Source of the DNA: Pseudomonadota bacterium
GTDB lineage: Bacteria; Pseudomonadota; Gammaproteobacteria; UBA9214
Assembly: GCA_029287615.1 (NCBI GenBank)
Contig: JARFQV010000148.1
Span: forward strand, 1-49,945
Direction: 5' to 3'
Length of the DNA: 49,945 nt
Shown piece by piece: positions 27,389 through 36,989 of the stretch; the first letter of the stretch is position 1, and each line of letters opens with the position of its first letter. A program made the translations under genes and the position numbers. Under the pieces are notes generated by a model. It saw only the letters and a list, made by a program, of their open reading frames with translations, was not told the DNA's origin and made no database searches.

Positions 27389-28600
27389 TCAGGCCCTGTC
27401 TGTTTTTGTACCCTCTTTCTTTCCCAGTAAGTTGGCAAGCGGGTTCGCGGAAATACCATGTGCGACGAGGCTGAGAATCACCGTCACCGCCACTACCGTC
27501 GCAATAAACTTGCTTCCGGCCACATCCTTTTCCAGGACAATGATTGCAAAGACGATGCTCGCCAGCCCCCGAGGCCCGAACCAGCCAAGAAACAATTTGG
27601 ACGAGGTGCTCACACCGGTACCCGTCAGCGACACGAAAACCGGGAGCATACGGATCACCGTTAGGCTCAGAAGAGCATATACCAGCATTTCCCAGGTAAA
27701 GAACTCGAGGTATCGACCAATCACGACGGTCCCGAATATAAACCAGGTCAACAGAGCCAGTGTTTCCCCGACTCCCTCGGATGCCAGCACCAGCCTGTGG
27801 GTCGCTTTCCTTGCCTTGAAGCCGAACACCAGGCCGCCGGCGAATGCCGCGATGTAACCACTTCCGTGCAGGCTTTGTGCCACTGCGAAGCAGGCAATGG
27901 CAAGCGCCACGACGGTGATCTGTTCCCACATCTCGGTCAGCCAACCCTGATCCCGACACCATCTCATCGCACGGGCACCCACGGCGGCCAGTCCCAGGCC
28001 AACGAGAAGGCCGATCCCCAGTTCTTCGAAAACCAGTTCGACGGCAAGCAGGGTGCCGCCACCTTCGCTGCCCTCACCAATCGCCAGGGCAATGAAAACG
28101 AGCAGGATGGGGACGCATAAACCATCATTCAGCCCGCTCTCGAAATTCAAAGCCTCGCGGATCTGCGTTGGTACCGATTGATTGGTGATAACTGCCTTGC
28201 CAAGTGCCGCATCGGTTGCAGCCAGCATGGTGCCCAGGATCGCCGCCTCGTACAGGGACAGGTTATCGAATAAGACCACGGCGGTTAACGTGCCGAGTAC
28301 GATGACACCCGGCAGTCCAAGGAGCAACATGCGCGAAGGTATACGGAACTGCCGTTTGAGAACAGCAAGATCGGCATTTGCCGCATCGACAAAAAGGATG
28401 ACGGCGAGCGTGAGATCCACCAGTATCCGCAGTTCGGTGCGGGAGACACTCCCGTCGAACCAGCCAAGCACCAGGGGACCCATGAGAAAACCGGAAGCGA
28501 CAAACACGATCGGAGCGGATACCGGTGCACGTTCCAGTCTCCCGGCAACGAGCGTATAGCAGAAGACCAACAGTGCTAAAATGGCGAACTCGATATACAT
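27389..28600 (-). CDS. CPA1-family cation/proton antiporter (NhaP-like)
   Basis: 403 residues with about twelve hydrophobic helices and a short charged tail. The first helices contain GFLMGPLVLGW, and the ion-binding core shows AATDAALGKAVI (unwound helix motif) and FESGLNDGLCVPILL with the Asn-Asp pair typical of electroneutral CPA1 Na+/H+ exchangers. A WFGPRGLASIVFA segment near the C-terminus is also characteristic of NhaP-type proteins. It would exchange Na+ or K+ for protons across the inner membrane. AGGA 7 bases before the ATG serves as ribosome-binding site. A small membrane ORF ends 18 bases upstream on the same strand and may belong with it. Confidence 0.9.
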   Translation of the reverse strand: MYIEFAILALLVFCYTLVAGRLERAPVSAPIVFVASGFLMGPLVLGWFDGSVSRTELRILVDLTLAVILFVDAANADLAVLKRQFRIPSRMLLLGLPGVIVLGTLTAVVLFDNLSLYEAAILGTMLAATDAALGKAVITNQSVPTQIREALNFESGLNDGLCVPILLVFIALAIGEGSEGGGTLLAVELVFEELGIGLLVGLGLAAVGARAMRWCRDQGWLTEMWEQITVVALAIACFAVAQSLHGSGYIAAFAGGLVFGFKARKATHRLVLASEGVGETLALLTWFIFGTVVIGRYLEFFTWEMLVYALLSLTVIRMLPVFVSLTGTGVSTSSKLFLGWFGPRGLASIVFAIIVLEKDVAGSKFIATVVAVTVILSLVAHGISANPLANLLGKKEGTKTDRA

Positions 28601-28618
28601 GCCGTTTTCCTGTGCTAC

Positions 28619-28797
28619 TTATTCGGATACCGTTCTTTCCAGCTTCCTGATGAGCGATGCAATGATTTCCTGGTTGATCTGTATCGCCCCTTCCAGGGAT
28701 CGATCAAACTCGATAATGATCAGTATCAGCGCCGCCAGGAAGCATATCACCTGGATGACGGCAAACAGCCAGAGCGGTATTTCAGGTATAAAAACAT
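28619..28797 (-). pseudogene. Small single-helix membrane protein frame without an intact start
   Basis: A clearly protein-like frame reads IPEIPLWLFAVIQVICFLAAL, then three isoleucines, EFDRSLEGAIQINQEIIAS and LIRKLERTVSE to a TAA at 28619-28621, 18 bases before the antiporter. It has one membrane helix and an amphipathic tail, about 55-60 residues. No ATG, GTG or TTG opens this frame after the preceding stop. An ATG at 28795-28797 is one base out of frame and followed by a run of five T; six T would join it to the frame as MFFIPEIPLW. Alternatives are a start at the in-frame ATA, which lies 9 bases after GGGGAG, or a true frameshift mutation. Function is unknown; proximity suggests an antiporter accessory peptide. 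Confidence 0.45.
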
Positions 28798-28846
28798 ACT
28801 CCCCTTCTGTTCAATCCCGGTTTCACAAGGGATGAATCGGTAGGCA

Positions 28847-28875
28847 GGCTGAAGTTGTCCTGAAAGCCTTCAGCC
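28847..28875. repeat. Hairpin upstream of the small membrane ORF
   Basis: GGCTGAAG (28847-28854) and CTTCAGCC (28868-28875) are perfect complements with a 13-base loop. It lies about 50 bases before the small ORF on the minus strand; no T-run follows on either strand. Confidence 0.45.
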
Positions 28876-28979
28876 CGTCTGCCCTTACCAATCCAATACA
28901 ACATGTGCACACGGATTCTGTACAGATAGTTGTACCACTGGACAATATACGGACTGCACGGGATTCAGTAGATTATCTA

Positions 28980-29057
28980 ATCAGTGGCAGAGAATAACTC
29001 CACCAAAGCCACTCTTTAGCGCCTCGTGGGTTCCCTCCCGCTCGGGGCGCTTTTTTA
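28980..29057 (+). ncRNA. Putative small RNA ending in a rho-independent terminator
   Basis: On the plus strand a stem AGTGGC (28983-28988)/GCCACT (29008-29013) is followed by a strong terminator hairpin and six T. No plus-strand gene lies upstream within the block (every neighbour is on minus), so the terminator must serve an untranslated transcript. The 5' end is uncertain; possible promoter elements upstream (TGTAC repeats at 28920-28935, an AT-rich TAGATTATCTA palindrome at 28969-28979) are not at consensus spacing. It faces the 3' end of lpxA. I do not recognise an RNA family. Confidence 0.4.
29018..29056 (+). terminator. Rho-independent terminator (plus strand)
   Basis: AGCGCCTCG pairs with CGGGGCGCT (9 base pairs with one G-U), loop about 15 bases, followed directly by TTTTTT. 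The orientation is plus only; on the minus strand the hairpin after lpxA lacks T residues. Confidence 0.75.
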
Positions 29058-29084
29058 TGCAGGGTACGTGCTTATGGGTACTAT

Positions 29085-29855
29085 TCACCTGATAATCCCG
29101 CGCGTCTGTTGCTGCAGGAAGTCGAGCAGGATGTCCACTTCCCTGCATTCAGCAGAAAGTTCCCGTAATTTCACGATCGCTTTCCCGAGCGGCAGACCTT
29201 CCCGGTAGATATACCGGTAGGCCTTCTGCAGATCCTGCTGCGCCTTGTTGCTGAAACCGTGCCTGCGCAGTCCTTCCTTGTTCAGACCATGCGGATGGGC
29301 CGGGCTACCCGAGACCAGAACATAGGGCGGTATGTCCTTGTGGATTCCGCTGCCATAGGCACTAAAGGCATACGATCCGATCAAACAGCGCTGGTGAACC
29401 AGTGTGAAGCCACCGAGCGTTGCGTAATCGTCCACCCGTACATGCCCACCCAGCGTTGCACCGTTGGCAAATACAGTATGGTTACCCACTCGGCAATCAT
29501 GCGCGATGTGCGCATAGGCCATGATCCAGTTGTCATCACCCACGCGTGTTATGCCTTCGTCCTGAACGGTGCCCCGGTTGATGGTGACATATTCGCGAAT
29601 GACGTTGCGATTACCAATCACGAGCAGGGTCGGTTCATTGGAATACTTCTTGTCCTGCGGGGTATCACCGATGGAGGCAAACTGGTAGATGGTGTTATCG
29701 GCTCCGATCCTGGCTGGACCGTTGATGACGACGTGTGGCCCTACCCGGCTGCCGGAACCGATTTCTACATCAGCTCCAATGACTGCATAAGGACCAATCC
29801 TGACGTTTTCGGCTATCCTGGCAGCCGGGTCAATGACTGAGCGCGGGTCTATCAA
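29085..29855 (-). CDS. lpxA: Acyl-ACP--UDP-N-acetylglucosamine O-acyltransferase
   Basis: 256 residues from a TTG at 29855, whose TTGA overlaps the fabZ stop; the start [14 protein letters not shown] aligns exactly with E. coli MIDKSAFVHPTAIV. A GTG at 29879 would add eight residues inside fabZ. LpxA adds 3-hydroxyacyl chains to UDP-GlcNAc, the first lipid A step. The left-handed beta-helix hexapeptide repeats fill the N-terminal two thirds, and the catalytic histidine sits in [19 protein letters not shown]. The C-terminal helical domain ([20 protein letters not shown]) is intact. Unusually lpxB does not follow; the transcript runs into the accessory block or stops. Confidence 0.95.
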   Translation of the reverse strand: MIDPRSVIDPAARIAENVRIGPYAVIGADVEIGSGSRVGPHVVINGPARIGADNTIYQFASIGDTPQDKKYSNEPTLLVIGNRNVIREYVTINRGTVQDEGITRVGDDNWIMAYAHIAHDCRVGNHTVFANGATLGGHVRVDDYATLGGFTLVHQRCLIGSYAFSAYGSGIHKDIPPYVLVSGSPAHPHGLNKEGLRRHGFSNKAQQDLQKAYRYIYREGLPLGKAIVKLRELSAECREVDILLDFLQQQTRGIIR

Positions 29856-30292
29856 AGGTCGATTTTTTGTTCCGTGCACATAATGTCAGCGCTCGCCACA
29901 AGCCTGTCATCGACATATGCCGCACAATCAAAGAGCCAGATACCCCGTTTTTCCCGCAGCAACTTTGCATTGAGTATGAGCTGGTCTCCAGGCTCGACCG
30001 GTCGCTTGAAACGCGCCTTGTCTATCCCGACCAGGTAATACAGCGATTCACGCTCGGCATGCTGTTCCATGGTACGAAATGCCAGCAAACCGGTTGCCTG
30101 CGCCAGTGCTTCCAGTATCAGCACACCCGGCATCACGGGGCGCTGCGGAAAGTGACCGAGAAAGAAAGGTTCGTTGTAGGTGACGTTTTTCAGACCGACA
30201 AGGGACTCCGCGGGCACGTATTCCGTAACCCGATCGATCAGCAAAAAAGGATAACGGTGTGGCAAATGATTCAGTATGTCATTGATATTCAT
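29852..30292 (-). CDS. fabZ: 3-hydroxyacyl-ACP dehydratase FabZ
   Basis: 146 residues. It dehydrates 3-hydroxyacyl-ACP in fatty-acid elongation and competes with LpxA/LpxD for hydroxyacyl-ACP. The HxxG-type N-terminal [13 protein letters not shown] and the hot-dog active-site block [28 protein letters not shown], with catalytic His and Glu, are present. It overlaps lpxA by four bases and follows lpxD by 67 bases. Confidence 0.97.
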   Translation of the reverse strand: MNINDILNHLPHRYPFLLIDRVTEYVPAESLVGLKNVTYNEPFFLGHFPQRPVMPGVLILEALAQATGLLAFRTMEQHAERESLYYLVGIDKARFKRPVEPGDQLILNAKLLREKRGIWLFDCAAYVDDRLVASADIMCTEQKIDL

Positions 30293-30359
30293 TATCTTCA
30301 GTTATCCCGTCGGGTATGTTGTTGAATCACGGGGCATGCGAAAGTCGCATCCTGCCGGT

Positions 30360-31382
30360 TCAGCCCCGGTTTCTCGATTGTGCATCCAGCATCTTCAGGC
30401 GGCGCGCCAGCCTGTCCAGGGAACGCAGATGAGCACAGTTCCGGTTCCAGCGCGCATTTCCCTGTACCGGTACGCCTGAAGAGTATACTCCGGGACTGCT
30501 TATCGATCTTGTAACCAGGGACATCCCTGTCAGCACGACATGATCGGTTATCCTGAGGTGCCCTACTATTCCGACTCCACCACCGATTTTACAATGTCTG
30601 CCGATGAGTGTACTACCGGAAATTCCCGTGCAGCCTGCAATGGCGGTGTGTGCACCGATCCTGACATTATGAGCGACCTGTACGAGGTTATCGATCTTGA
30701 CACCATCTTCCACCACGGTGTCATCCAGCGTTCCCCTGTCGATGGTGGTATTTGCACCGATCTCGACATCATCACCGATACACACACCGCCCAGTTGCGG
30801 CACCTTGATCCAGCGACCATTCTCGGAGGCCATGCCGAATCCGTCGCTGCCTATCACTGCGCCTGGCTGGATTACCGCGCGTTGTCCGATCCGGACCTCA
30901 TCGCAGATCGTAACCCGGGAGCAAAGGTGGCTGTCAGCACCGATTACAACGCCACTACCGATGGCACAGGCCGAATCCAGCCGTACACCTGCCGCGATGA
31001 CAGCGCCATCTCCCAGGACACAACCGGGACCGATGCTGGCACTCTCATCCACGCACGTACCGGACCCGAGGATGGTACTGGGATGGACGCCTGGTTGCGG
31101 AAGCTTGGCCGGATGCAGGTAACTGGCTATCCGTGCATAGGCTGCATACGGATTATCGGTCACCAGGGCTGCAACCGGACACTGCCCGAGCAATTCGTCC
31201 TGCAGTATCACGGCCGAGGCCCTGGTGCTCTTCAGGTATTTGGTTAGTCTCCTGTCGGCAAGGAAGGTAATGGTCCCTTTGCTCGCATTCGCCAGGGCAG
31301 CGACGCCCTCTATCAGACAATCCGGGTCACCGTGCAGGGTGGCATTGATCCTGCTGGCAAGATCACCCAGCGTGTGGCTCAT
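30360..31382 (-). CDS. lpxD: UDP-3-O-(3-hydroxyacyl)glucosamine N-acyltransferase
   Basis: 340 residues (E. coli 341). LpxD adds the N-linked hydroxyacyl chain in lipid A synthesis. The N-terminal uridine-binding domain includes GTITFLADRRLTKYLKSTRASAVIL. The hexapeptide beta-helix carries FGMASENGRWIKVPQLGGVCIGDDVEIGANTTIDRG, the catalytic histidine in VQVAHNVRIGAHTAIAG, and GISGSTLIGRHCKIGGGVGIVGH. A C-terminal helix with the LRSLDRLARRLK motif ends the protein. It is 17 bases downstream of skp. Confidence 0.97.
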   Translation of the reverse strand: MSHTLGDLASRINATLHGDPDCLIEGVAALANASKGTITFLADRRLTKYLKSTRASAVILQDELLGQCPVAALVTDNPYAAYARIASYLHPAKLPQPGVHPSTILGSGTCVDESASIGPGCVLGDGAVIAAGVRLDSACAIGSGVVIGADSHLCSRVTICDEVRIGQRAVIQPGAVIGSDGFGMASENGRWIKVPQLGGVCIGDDVEIGANTTIDRGTLDDTVVEDGVKIDNLVQVAHNVRIGAHTAIAGCTGISGSTLIGRHCKIGGGVGIVGHLRITDHVVLTGMSLVTRSISSPGVYSSGVPVQGNARWNRNCAHLRSLDRLARRLKMLDAQSRNRG

Positions 31383-31399
31383 CAGGACTAACCTGATTC

Positions 31400-31906
31400 C
31401 TACTTGAGCTGCTTGAGTACCTGGTCGGTGATATCGACTTTCTTGCTGGCATAGGCGACACCCTGATACAGGATGAGGTCATACTTGTTCTTCTTTGCAA
31501 AGTCGTTGATGGCATCGCGCAGGCGGGACTGCAGCTTGCTGAGTATCTCGTTCTGGCGGATATTCAGGTCTTCTCGAAATTCTTCCTGTATTCTTTTCAG
31601 CTCGCGTCGCTTGGTGACGAGCTTGCGTTCCGACTTCAAAAGCGCATCTTCGCTCATCACGGCGGCGTCTTTCTGCATTTTTTCTTCCATCTTGTGGATC
31701 TCCTTCTGCAAGGCGACCACTTCCTTTTCACGCGGGGCAAACTCGGCCTCCATCTTGACCTGGGCAGACTTCAGTTGTGGTGATGATTCCAGAAGTTTGG
31801 CGGTATCCACGAAACCAACCTTCATCTCCGCGACCGCATTCCCCCCGGTCAGGATAATTGTCAGAAAAGCCAGTATCTTGCAATATTGTATCTTGTGTGT
31901 TTTCAA
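31400..31906 (-). CDS. skp: Periplasmic chaperone Skp / OmpH family
   Basis: 168 residues. The start is a TTG at 31904-31906 with GGAG 8 bases upstream, giving a signal peptide (cleavage likely after NAVA, near residue 26). The mature protein begins MKVGFVDTAKLLESSPQ, continues as two long charged coiled-coil helices (about residues 50-135) and ends with KYDLILYQGVAYASKKVDITDQVLKQL, the OmpH signature. Skp holds unfolded outer-membrane proteins in the periplasm for BamA, whose gene lies immediately upstream. Confidence 0.94.
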   Translation of the reverse strand: MKTHKIQYCKILAFLTIILTGGNAVAEMKVGFVDTAKLLESSPQLKSAQVKMEAEFAPREKEVVALQKEIHKMEEKMQKDAAVMSEDALLKSERKLVTKRRELKRIQEEFREDLNIRQNEILSKLQSRLRDAINDFAKKNKYDLILYQGVAYASKKVDITDQVLKQLK

Positions 31907-32059
31907 GGTATTTCTCCGATCTTTAGGGTTAAGCGAACAAGGAAACAGTCCTGTATCCTATGACTTCATCTGCCTGTTGCATCGTCTTTGATTACATCCA
32001 TATCGTCTAATAGTATGAGACTGAATACCAGTCATTCAAGAATGGTCGTTGCCAGGACA

Positions 32060-34366
32060 CTAGAACCCGGCTCCCAGCGTAAACTGGAAGAACTGGGTAT
32101 CATCATCGCTCTCCGAGTTGATCGGGTAGGCAACACTGATCGCAAGCGGTCCGAATGGCGATAGCCAGTAGGCTCCCATGCCAACCGAGTATCGCAAATC
32201 ACTGCCCTTCCAATCGTTGTAATCCTTGAAGACGTTGCCGACATCAAAGAATGTGCTGAGGCGGAAAGAACTGCTGTCCTCGATAAAGGGAACGGGAAAG
32301 AAGATTTCCGCACCACCGACGGTGCGAAATGCCCCGCCCAGCGGATCACCATCGGAATCACGAGGTCCCAGCGTGTTGTCCTCGAATCCGCGAACTGATT
32401 TTACGCCTCCGGCAAAGTAATTCTCGAAAAACGGCAGATCATTGAAATCATCATAACCGTCTCCATACCCGATATCCGCCTTGAGCTGCAGGGTGAACTG
32501 GCGGGTCAGGGGAAGATAGGCCTGCTGGCGATAGTCAATTTTATAGAATTTCAGGTCCGAGCCCGGAATTGTGCTCTCTACCGTAAATCGGTGCAAGAGT
32601 CCGCGATCCGGGAAGATGGCGGCGTTTCGACTGTCGTGCGACCAGCTTCCCGCAAGCTTCAGATTCTTGAAGGAATCACCGTGATCCACGATGAAATCGG
32701 TGATTTCAAAGGATGGATCACTACCGGTTTTGAGTTCCAGGGATTCAATTTCAGTGTTTAACCGGACGGAATCATATTCGTTGATAGGCAGCCCGAAGCT
32801 TATATTTGCGCCGTAGGCGTCCGTGGTGTAATCGGAAATATTTGCCTCACCCGCATCCGTTTCGCGATAGTAGGCTCCAAATCCGCGACTTACGCCATGG
32901 ATGGTCCAGTAGGGATTATTGTAGCCAAAACTGTATACCGTATTGACCTTGCTGTTGTTGAAAGTAAGGGCAACCCGGTTGCCGCTTCCGAGAAAATTGT
33001 TTTGCGTGATGCTGGCATTCAACAGAAGTCCGTTGGTCTGCGAAAAACCGGCACCGGCTGATAAATTCCCTGACGGTTGTTCGGTGACGGAATAGTTTAC
33101 GTCAACCTGGTCCGTACTACCCGGAACCGTCGGGGTCTCTACGTTGACATCCGTGAAAAAGCCCAGTTTTTGCAGGCGATCCCGCGAGCGCTCGACCTTT
33201 TCCGCAGAGAACCATCCCCCCTCCATTTGCCGCATTTCGCGCCGCAGCACCTCGTCCTTCGTGGATACATTACCGGAAAAATTGATCCTCCGGACATAGA
33301 CACGCTTGCCGGGATCGACGAAAAACGTGATGCTCACTTCACGGGTCTCGTCATTGGTATCCGGAATGGTGTTTACATTGGCAAAGGCATACCCTTCGTC
33401 TCCAAGGCGATCACTGATAGCGGTTACGGACTCTGTAATCCTTTTGCGGGAAAAAGTATCACCGGTATTGATATCCACCAATGGAAACAGCTCTTCCTCG
33501 TCCACCACCAGATCTCCGGACAGCCTGACCTCCTTGATGAGATACTTTTCGCCCTCGGATATGTTGATAGTGACGTAGATATCCTTCTTGTCGGGTGTGA
33601 TCGATACCTGTGTGGAAATGATATTGAAATTGATATAACCATTATCCAGATAGAATGAACGCAGGGTTTCGATGTCACCGGACAGTTTCTGTTTGGAATA
33701 CTGGTCGTTTTTCGTATAGAAGGAGAGAAAGCCGCTGGTACCCAGCTGGAATTTCTTCAACAGTTTCTTGTCGGAATAGACATGATTGCCGACAATGTTG
33801 ATCTGCTTGATCTTGGCAACCTGCCCTTCCGAGATATCAATCTGCAGGCCGATCCGGTTTCTTTCCAGTGGTGTCACGGTCGTATTGATCTTGACGGCAT
33901 ATTTCCCGCGGCTGAAGTACTGTCTCTGCAGTTCCTGTTCCACCTTGTCAAGCAGGGAGCGGTCAAATACCTGCCCCTCCGCCAGACCGATCTGATTGAG
34001 GCCATCCAGTAACTGTTCGGTCTCGACGTCCTTGTTGCCTTCAATGACGATGCTGCTGATCGCCGGTCTTTCCTGAACGTTGACGACCAGGATGTCACCG
34101 CTGCGTGCCAGGCTGACATTATTGAAAAAACCGGTCTTGAACAGAACACGGATGGCGTTGGCAGTGTCGGCTTCCGTAATCGTGTCCCCAACCTTTACCG
34201 GCATATAATTGAAGACCGTACCCGCTGATATTCTCTCCAGCCCCTCGACACGGATGTCGCTGATGGTGAACGGTTCAAAGGCGCCAGCCAGACTACCCTG
34301 AAGTGCCAGCAGGACAAGGCAGGCAGCCTTCATCCATAGCCATTTTGCCGGTTTTCGCCTATTCAT
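32060..34366 (-). CDS. bamA: Outer membrane protein assembly factor BamA
   Basis: 768 residues with a signal peptide (cleavage near LAGA, residue 28-29). Five POTRA domains (about residues 30-430; the first begins FTISDIRVEGLERISAGTVF) precede a 16-strand beta-barrel with the conserved lid motif VRGFEDNTLGPRD and a C-terminal Phe (FTLGAGF). BamA inserts beta-barrel proteins into the outer membrane. The start is five bases after the rseP stop and skp follows about 150 bases downstream; rseP-bamA-skp is the usual group controlled by envelope stress in relatives. Confidence 0.97.
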   Translation of the reverse strand: MNRRKPAKWLWMKAACLVLLALQGSLAGAFEPFTISDIRVEGLERISAGTVFNYMPVKVGDTITEADTANAIRVLFKTGFFNNVSLARSGDILVVNVQERPAISSIVIEGNKDVETEQLLDGLNQIGLAEGQVFDRSLLDKVEQELQRQYFSRGKYAVKINTTVTPLERNRIGLQIDISEGQVAKIKQINIVGNHVYSDKKLLKKFQLGTSGFLSFYTKNDQYSKQKLSGDIETLRSFYLDNGYINFNIISTQVSITPDKKDIYVTINISEGEKYLIKEVRLSGDLVVDEEELFPLVDINTGDTFSRKRITESVTAISDRLGDEGYAFANVNTIPDTNDETREVSITFFVDPGKRVYVRRINFSGNVSTKDEVLRREMRQMEGGWFSAEKVERSRDRLQKLGFFTDVNVETPTVPGSTDQVDVNYSVTEQPSGNLSAGAGFSQTNGLLLNASITQNNFLGSGNRVALTFNNSKVNTVYSFGYNNPYWTIHGVSRGFGAYYRETDAGEANISDYTTDAYGANISFGLPINEYDSVRLNTEIESLELKTGSDPSFEITDFIVDHGDSFKNLKLAGSWSHDSRNAAIFPDRGLLHRFTVESTIPGSDLKFYKIDYRQQAYLPLTRQFTLQLKADIGYGDGYDDFNDLPFFENYFAGGVKSVRGFEDNTLGPRDSDGDPLGGAFRTVGGAEIFFPVPFIEDSSSFRLSTFFDVGNVFKDYNDWKGSDLRYSVGMGAYWLSPFGPLAISVAYPINSESDDDTQFFQFTLGAGF

Positions 34367-34371
34367 CGGAA

Positions 34372-35736
34372 TCAGCCAAACAGCCGTGCCAGGTCGTTGT
34401 AGAATGCCAGCATCATCAGTCCGACCAGCATGGCGATCCCGATTCGCTGACCGGCGAGTTGTGCGGCTTCGGAAAGAGGACTTCCCTTGAATAATTCGAT
34501 ACCGTAATACAGCAGGTGACCGCCATCCAGAATGGGGATGGGTAACAGATTCAGTACCCCCAGGCTGACGCTGACCACTGCCAGGAATCCCAGAAAAGTT
34601 GCAAGGCCGATGGTGGCTGAATACCCGGCATACTGGGCAATGCTGATCGGACCACTGAGATTCTCGATCGATGCCTGGCCCAGCAGCATTTTCCAGAGCG
34701 TCCTCAGTGTGAGTGAAGTAATCTCCCAGGTCTTTGACAGCGCTGCCCCAATGGCCTCGAATGCACCGTACCGCACCACCACGCGCATATCATTATCGCT
34801 GTTGTCCGGGCGCCTGACATAGGCACCGATCCGGCCTACTGCCTTGCCGTCATCCATGACCTGATCCGGCGTCAACTGCAGCAGTATCCTCCTGCCGTCC
34901 CGCTCGACCTCCAGGGAAATGGTTGTTTCCGGACGTTCGCGGACATAGTCAACCCAATGGTTCCAGTCCTCGATTGCCGTTCCATCCGAGCTGATGATCC
35001 GGTCATTCGCCTGCAGCCCCGCGCGTTCACCTGCCCCGTTTTTCACCAGCCGCTCTATGATGGCGGGAACCGAAGGGCGCCAGGGTGTCAGGCCCGCATT
35101 ACTCAGCACACTGCCCTTTTCCAGGATATCCTGCGCACTGCTGAAATCGATCCATAAGCGGCGCTCGGCACCCTGTTCGTCGGTTACCACTACCTCGGCC
35201 TGGCCCTGCCCCAGTGCAACATCCAGCAGGCTCATCGCGGCGCTTTCCCAGGTCGGCGTGTTCTCGCCACCTACTGAAATTATTTCGTCTCCCGGCCTGA
35301 AACCGGCTTGCATGGCATAGGAGGAAGGCTCGACTTCGCCGACCAGGGGTCGGATACCAGGAACGCCGCTCATGTACATGGTCCAGTAGGCCAGGATGGC
35401 AAACAGGAAATTAAATATCGGCCCTGCAGCCACGATAGCGAACCGGGTAGAAAGCGGCTGGCGATTGAATGCGCGGTGCAGTTCCTCCTTCGCCACCTCT
35501 CCTTCATGCTCGTCGAGCATCTTGACGTAACCACCCAGGGGGATTGTCGCCAGGCTTAACTCGGTTCCGTCTTTTCCAAATCGTTTCATCCACAACGGCT
35601 TGCCAAAACCGATGGAAAATCTCAGCACCTTGACACCAAGCCGGCGAGCAACCCAGTAGTGTCCGAATTCATGAATGGTAACGAGTACCCCGATTGCAAT
35701 GAGGAATGCGCCGACAGAAACCAGGATACCGTTCAT
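34372..35736 (-). CDS. rseP: Regulator of sigma-E protease RseP
   Basis: 454 residues. Intramembrane site-2 metalloprotease that cleaves anti-sigma factor RseA. The zinc motif IHEFGH (H22, E23, H26) is in the first membrane helix. Two PDZ domains occupy about residues 110-300 ([16 protein letters not shown] and [14 protein letters not shown]). The third ligand helix carries [18 protein letters not shown]. The ATG overlaps the dxr stop as ATGA. Confidence 0.97.
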   Translation of the reverse strand: MNGILVSVGAFLIAIGVLVTIHEFGHYWVARRLGVKVLRFSIGFGKPLWMKRFGKDGTELSLATIPLGGYVKMLDEHEGEVAKEELHRAFNRQPLSTRFAIVAAGPIFNFLFAILAYWTMYMSGVPGIRPLVGEVEPSSYAMQAGFRPGDEIISVGGENTPTWESAAMSLLDVALGQGQAEVVVTDEQGAERRLWIDFSSAQDILEKGSVLSNAGLTPWRPSVPAIIERLVKNGAGERAGLQANDRIISSDGTAIEDWNHWVDYVRERPETTISLEVERDGRRILLQLTPDQVMDDGKAVGRIGAYVRRPDNSDNDMRVVVRYGAFEAIGAALSKTWEITSLTLRTLWKMLLGQASIENLSGPISIAQYAGYSATIGLATFLGFLAVVSVSLGVLNLLPIPILDGGHLLYYGIELFKGSPLSEAAQLAGQRIGIAMLVGLMMLAFYNDLARLFG

Positions 35737-36941
35737 CTGACCGCCCGTGATGGAGAATTTGTCATGTAGCGCCCTGCGGTCGATCGTGCCTTCCGGTCAT
35801 CCTCCAGGATGGTGTCCAGGGAGTCCGCCTGGTTGACCGGGCAGGTATTCAGCACTTCTTCGATGAGATCGGGAATCCCGCTGAATGGCAGGATGCCGTC
35901 CAGAAAGGACTGTACCGCAATTTCATTGGCAGCGTTGAGTATGGCCGGTGCCGTACCCCCGCTACGCATTGCCTCCCTGGCAAGTTCCAGGCAGGGGAAA
36001 CGCACCACATCGGGTTCCTGAAAGTCCAGGTGCTGTACGGCAAGCAGATCCAGGCTCTCGGCCCCCGAATGGACCCGTCTCTCCGGCCAGGCAAGGGCAT
36101 GGGCAATCGGTATGCGCATATCCGGGGCCCCCATTTGCGCCAGAACCGATCCGTCATCATATTCGACCATGGAATGAATGATACTCTGTGGATGCAAAAT
36201 GACACTGATTTTATCCAGCGGTAATCCGAACAGCCAGCCAGCCTCGATGATTTCAAGCCCCTTGTTCATCATAGTGGCCGAGTCTACGGAAATCTTTCTG
36301 CCCATTACCCAGTTGGGATGTGCACAGGCCTGTTCAGGGGTAACCCTGGCCAGTTCTTCGGTCGGTGTGTTGCGAAAGGGTCCGCCTGAAGCCGTCAGCA
36401 TGATCCTGCGCACTCCTGCCGGCATGGTCCCGGTGGAATAGCGGGCGGGCATGCACTGGAGAACGGCATTATGCTCGCTGTCGATTGGCAGAAGAACGGC
36501 GTTGTTTTCCTCGACCGTCTGCATGAACAGGGAGCCCGACATAACGAGGGCTTCCTTGTTGGCCAGAAGGACACGCTTGCCACTGCGCGCTGCCTCCAGG
36601 GTTGGCATCAATCCCGCGGCACCCACGATCGCCGCCATGACGTAATCAACCTCGGACAGACTGGCGACCTCACACAGCCCCTGGACCCCGGAAAGCACCC
36701 TGATATCCGCCCCTGTGCCCAGCTTCTGCTCCAGACGCACAGCCGCTGCAGCGTCGGCCATCACGGCATACTGCGGACGATGTTCAAGACACAAGCTGTA
36801 GAGCCGATCGACATCGCTGTTCGCCGTCAGGGCAATTACCCTGTATCGATCAGGGTGACGGGACAGGACATCGAGGGTGTTGTTTCCGATGGTCCCGGTT
36901 GCGCCCAGGATAGTGATACCGGTTATGGTCTCACTCGTCAT
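35733..36941 (-). CDS. dxr: 1-deoxy-D-xylulose 5-phosphate reductoisomerase
   Basis: 402 residues from the ATG at 36941 (E. coli 398), preceded by GGGAGAG; an ATG 45 bases upstream lacks homology. Dxr catalyses the first committed MEP step. The NADPH motif [18 protein letters not shown] is at the N-terminus. The metal and substrate residues are in [33 protein letters not shown] and [27 protein letters not shown]. With ispD and ispF in this window it accounts for three MEP enzymes. Confidence 0.97.
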   Translation of the reverse strand: MTSETITGITILGATGTIGNNTLDVLSRHPDRYRVIALTANSDVDRLYSLCLEHRPQYAVMADAAAAVRLEQKLGTGADIRVLSGVQGLCEVASLSEVDYVMAAIVGAAGLMPTLEAARSGKRVLLANKEALVMSGSLFMQTVEENNAVLLPIDSEHNAVLQCMPARYSTGTMPAGVRRIMLTASGGPFRNTPTEELARVTPEQACAHPNWVMGRKISVDSATMMNKGLEIIEAGWLFGLPLDKISVILHPQSIIHSMVEYDDGSVLAQMGAPDMRIPIAHALAWPERRVHSGAESLDLLAVQHLDFQEPDVVRFPCLELAREAMRSGGTAPAILNAANEIAVQSFLDGILPFSGIPDLIEEVLNTCPVNQADSLDTILEDDRKARSTAGRYMTNSPSRAVR

Positions 36942-36989
36942 GGATCTCTCCCGCCATTGCGGACGGACCGGTCTCATGGAGTGCACCGG

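Noticed and set aside
27020-27430. A 136-codon plus-strand frame spanning the sodC-antiporter gap
   Set aside because: It overlaps both the sodC start and the antiporter end in antisense, its composition is low-quality, and no ribosome-binding site precedes it.
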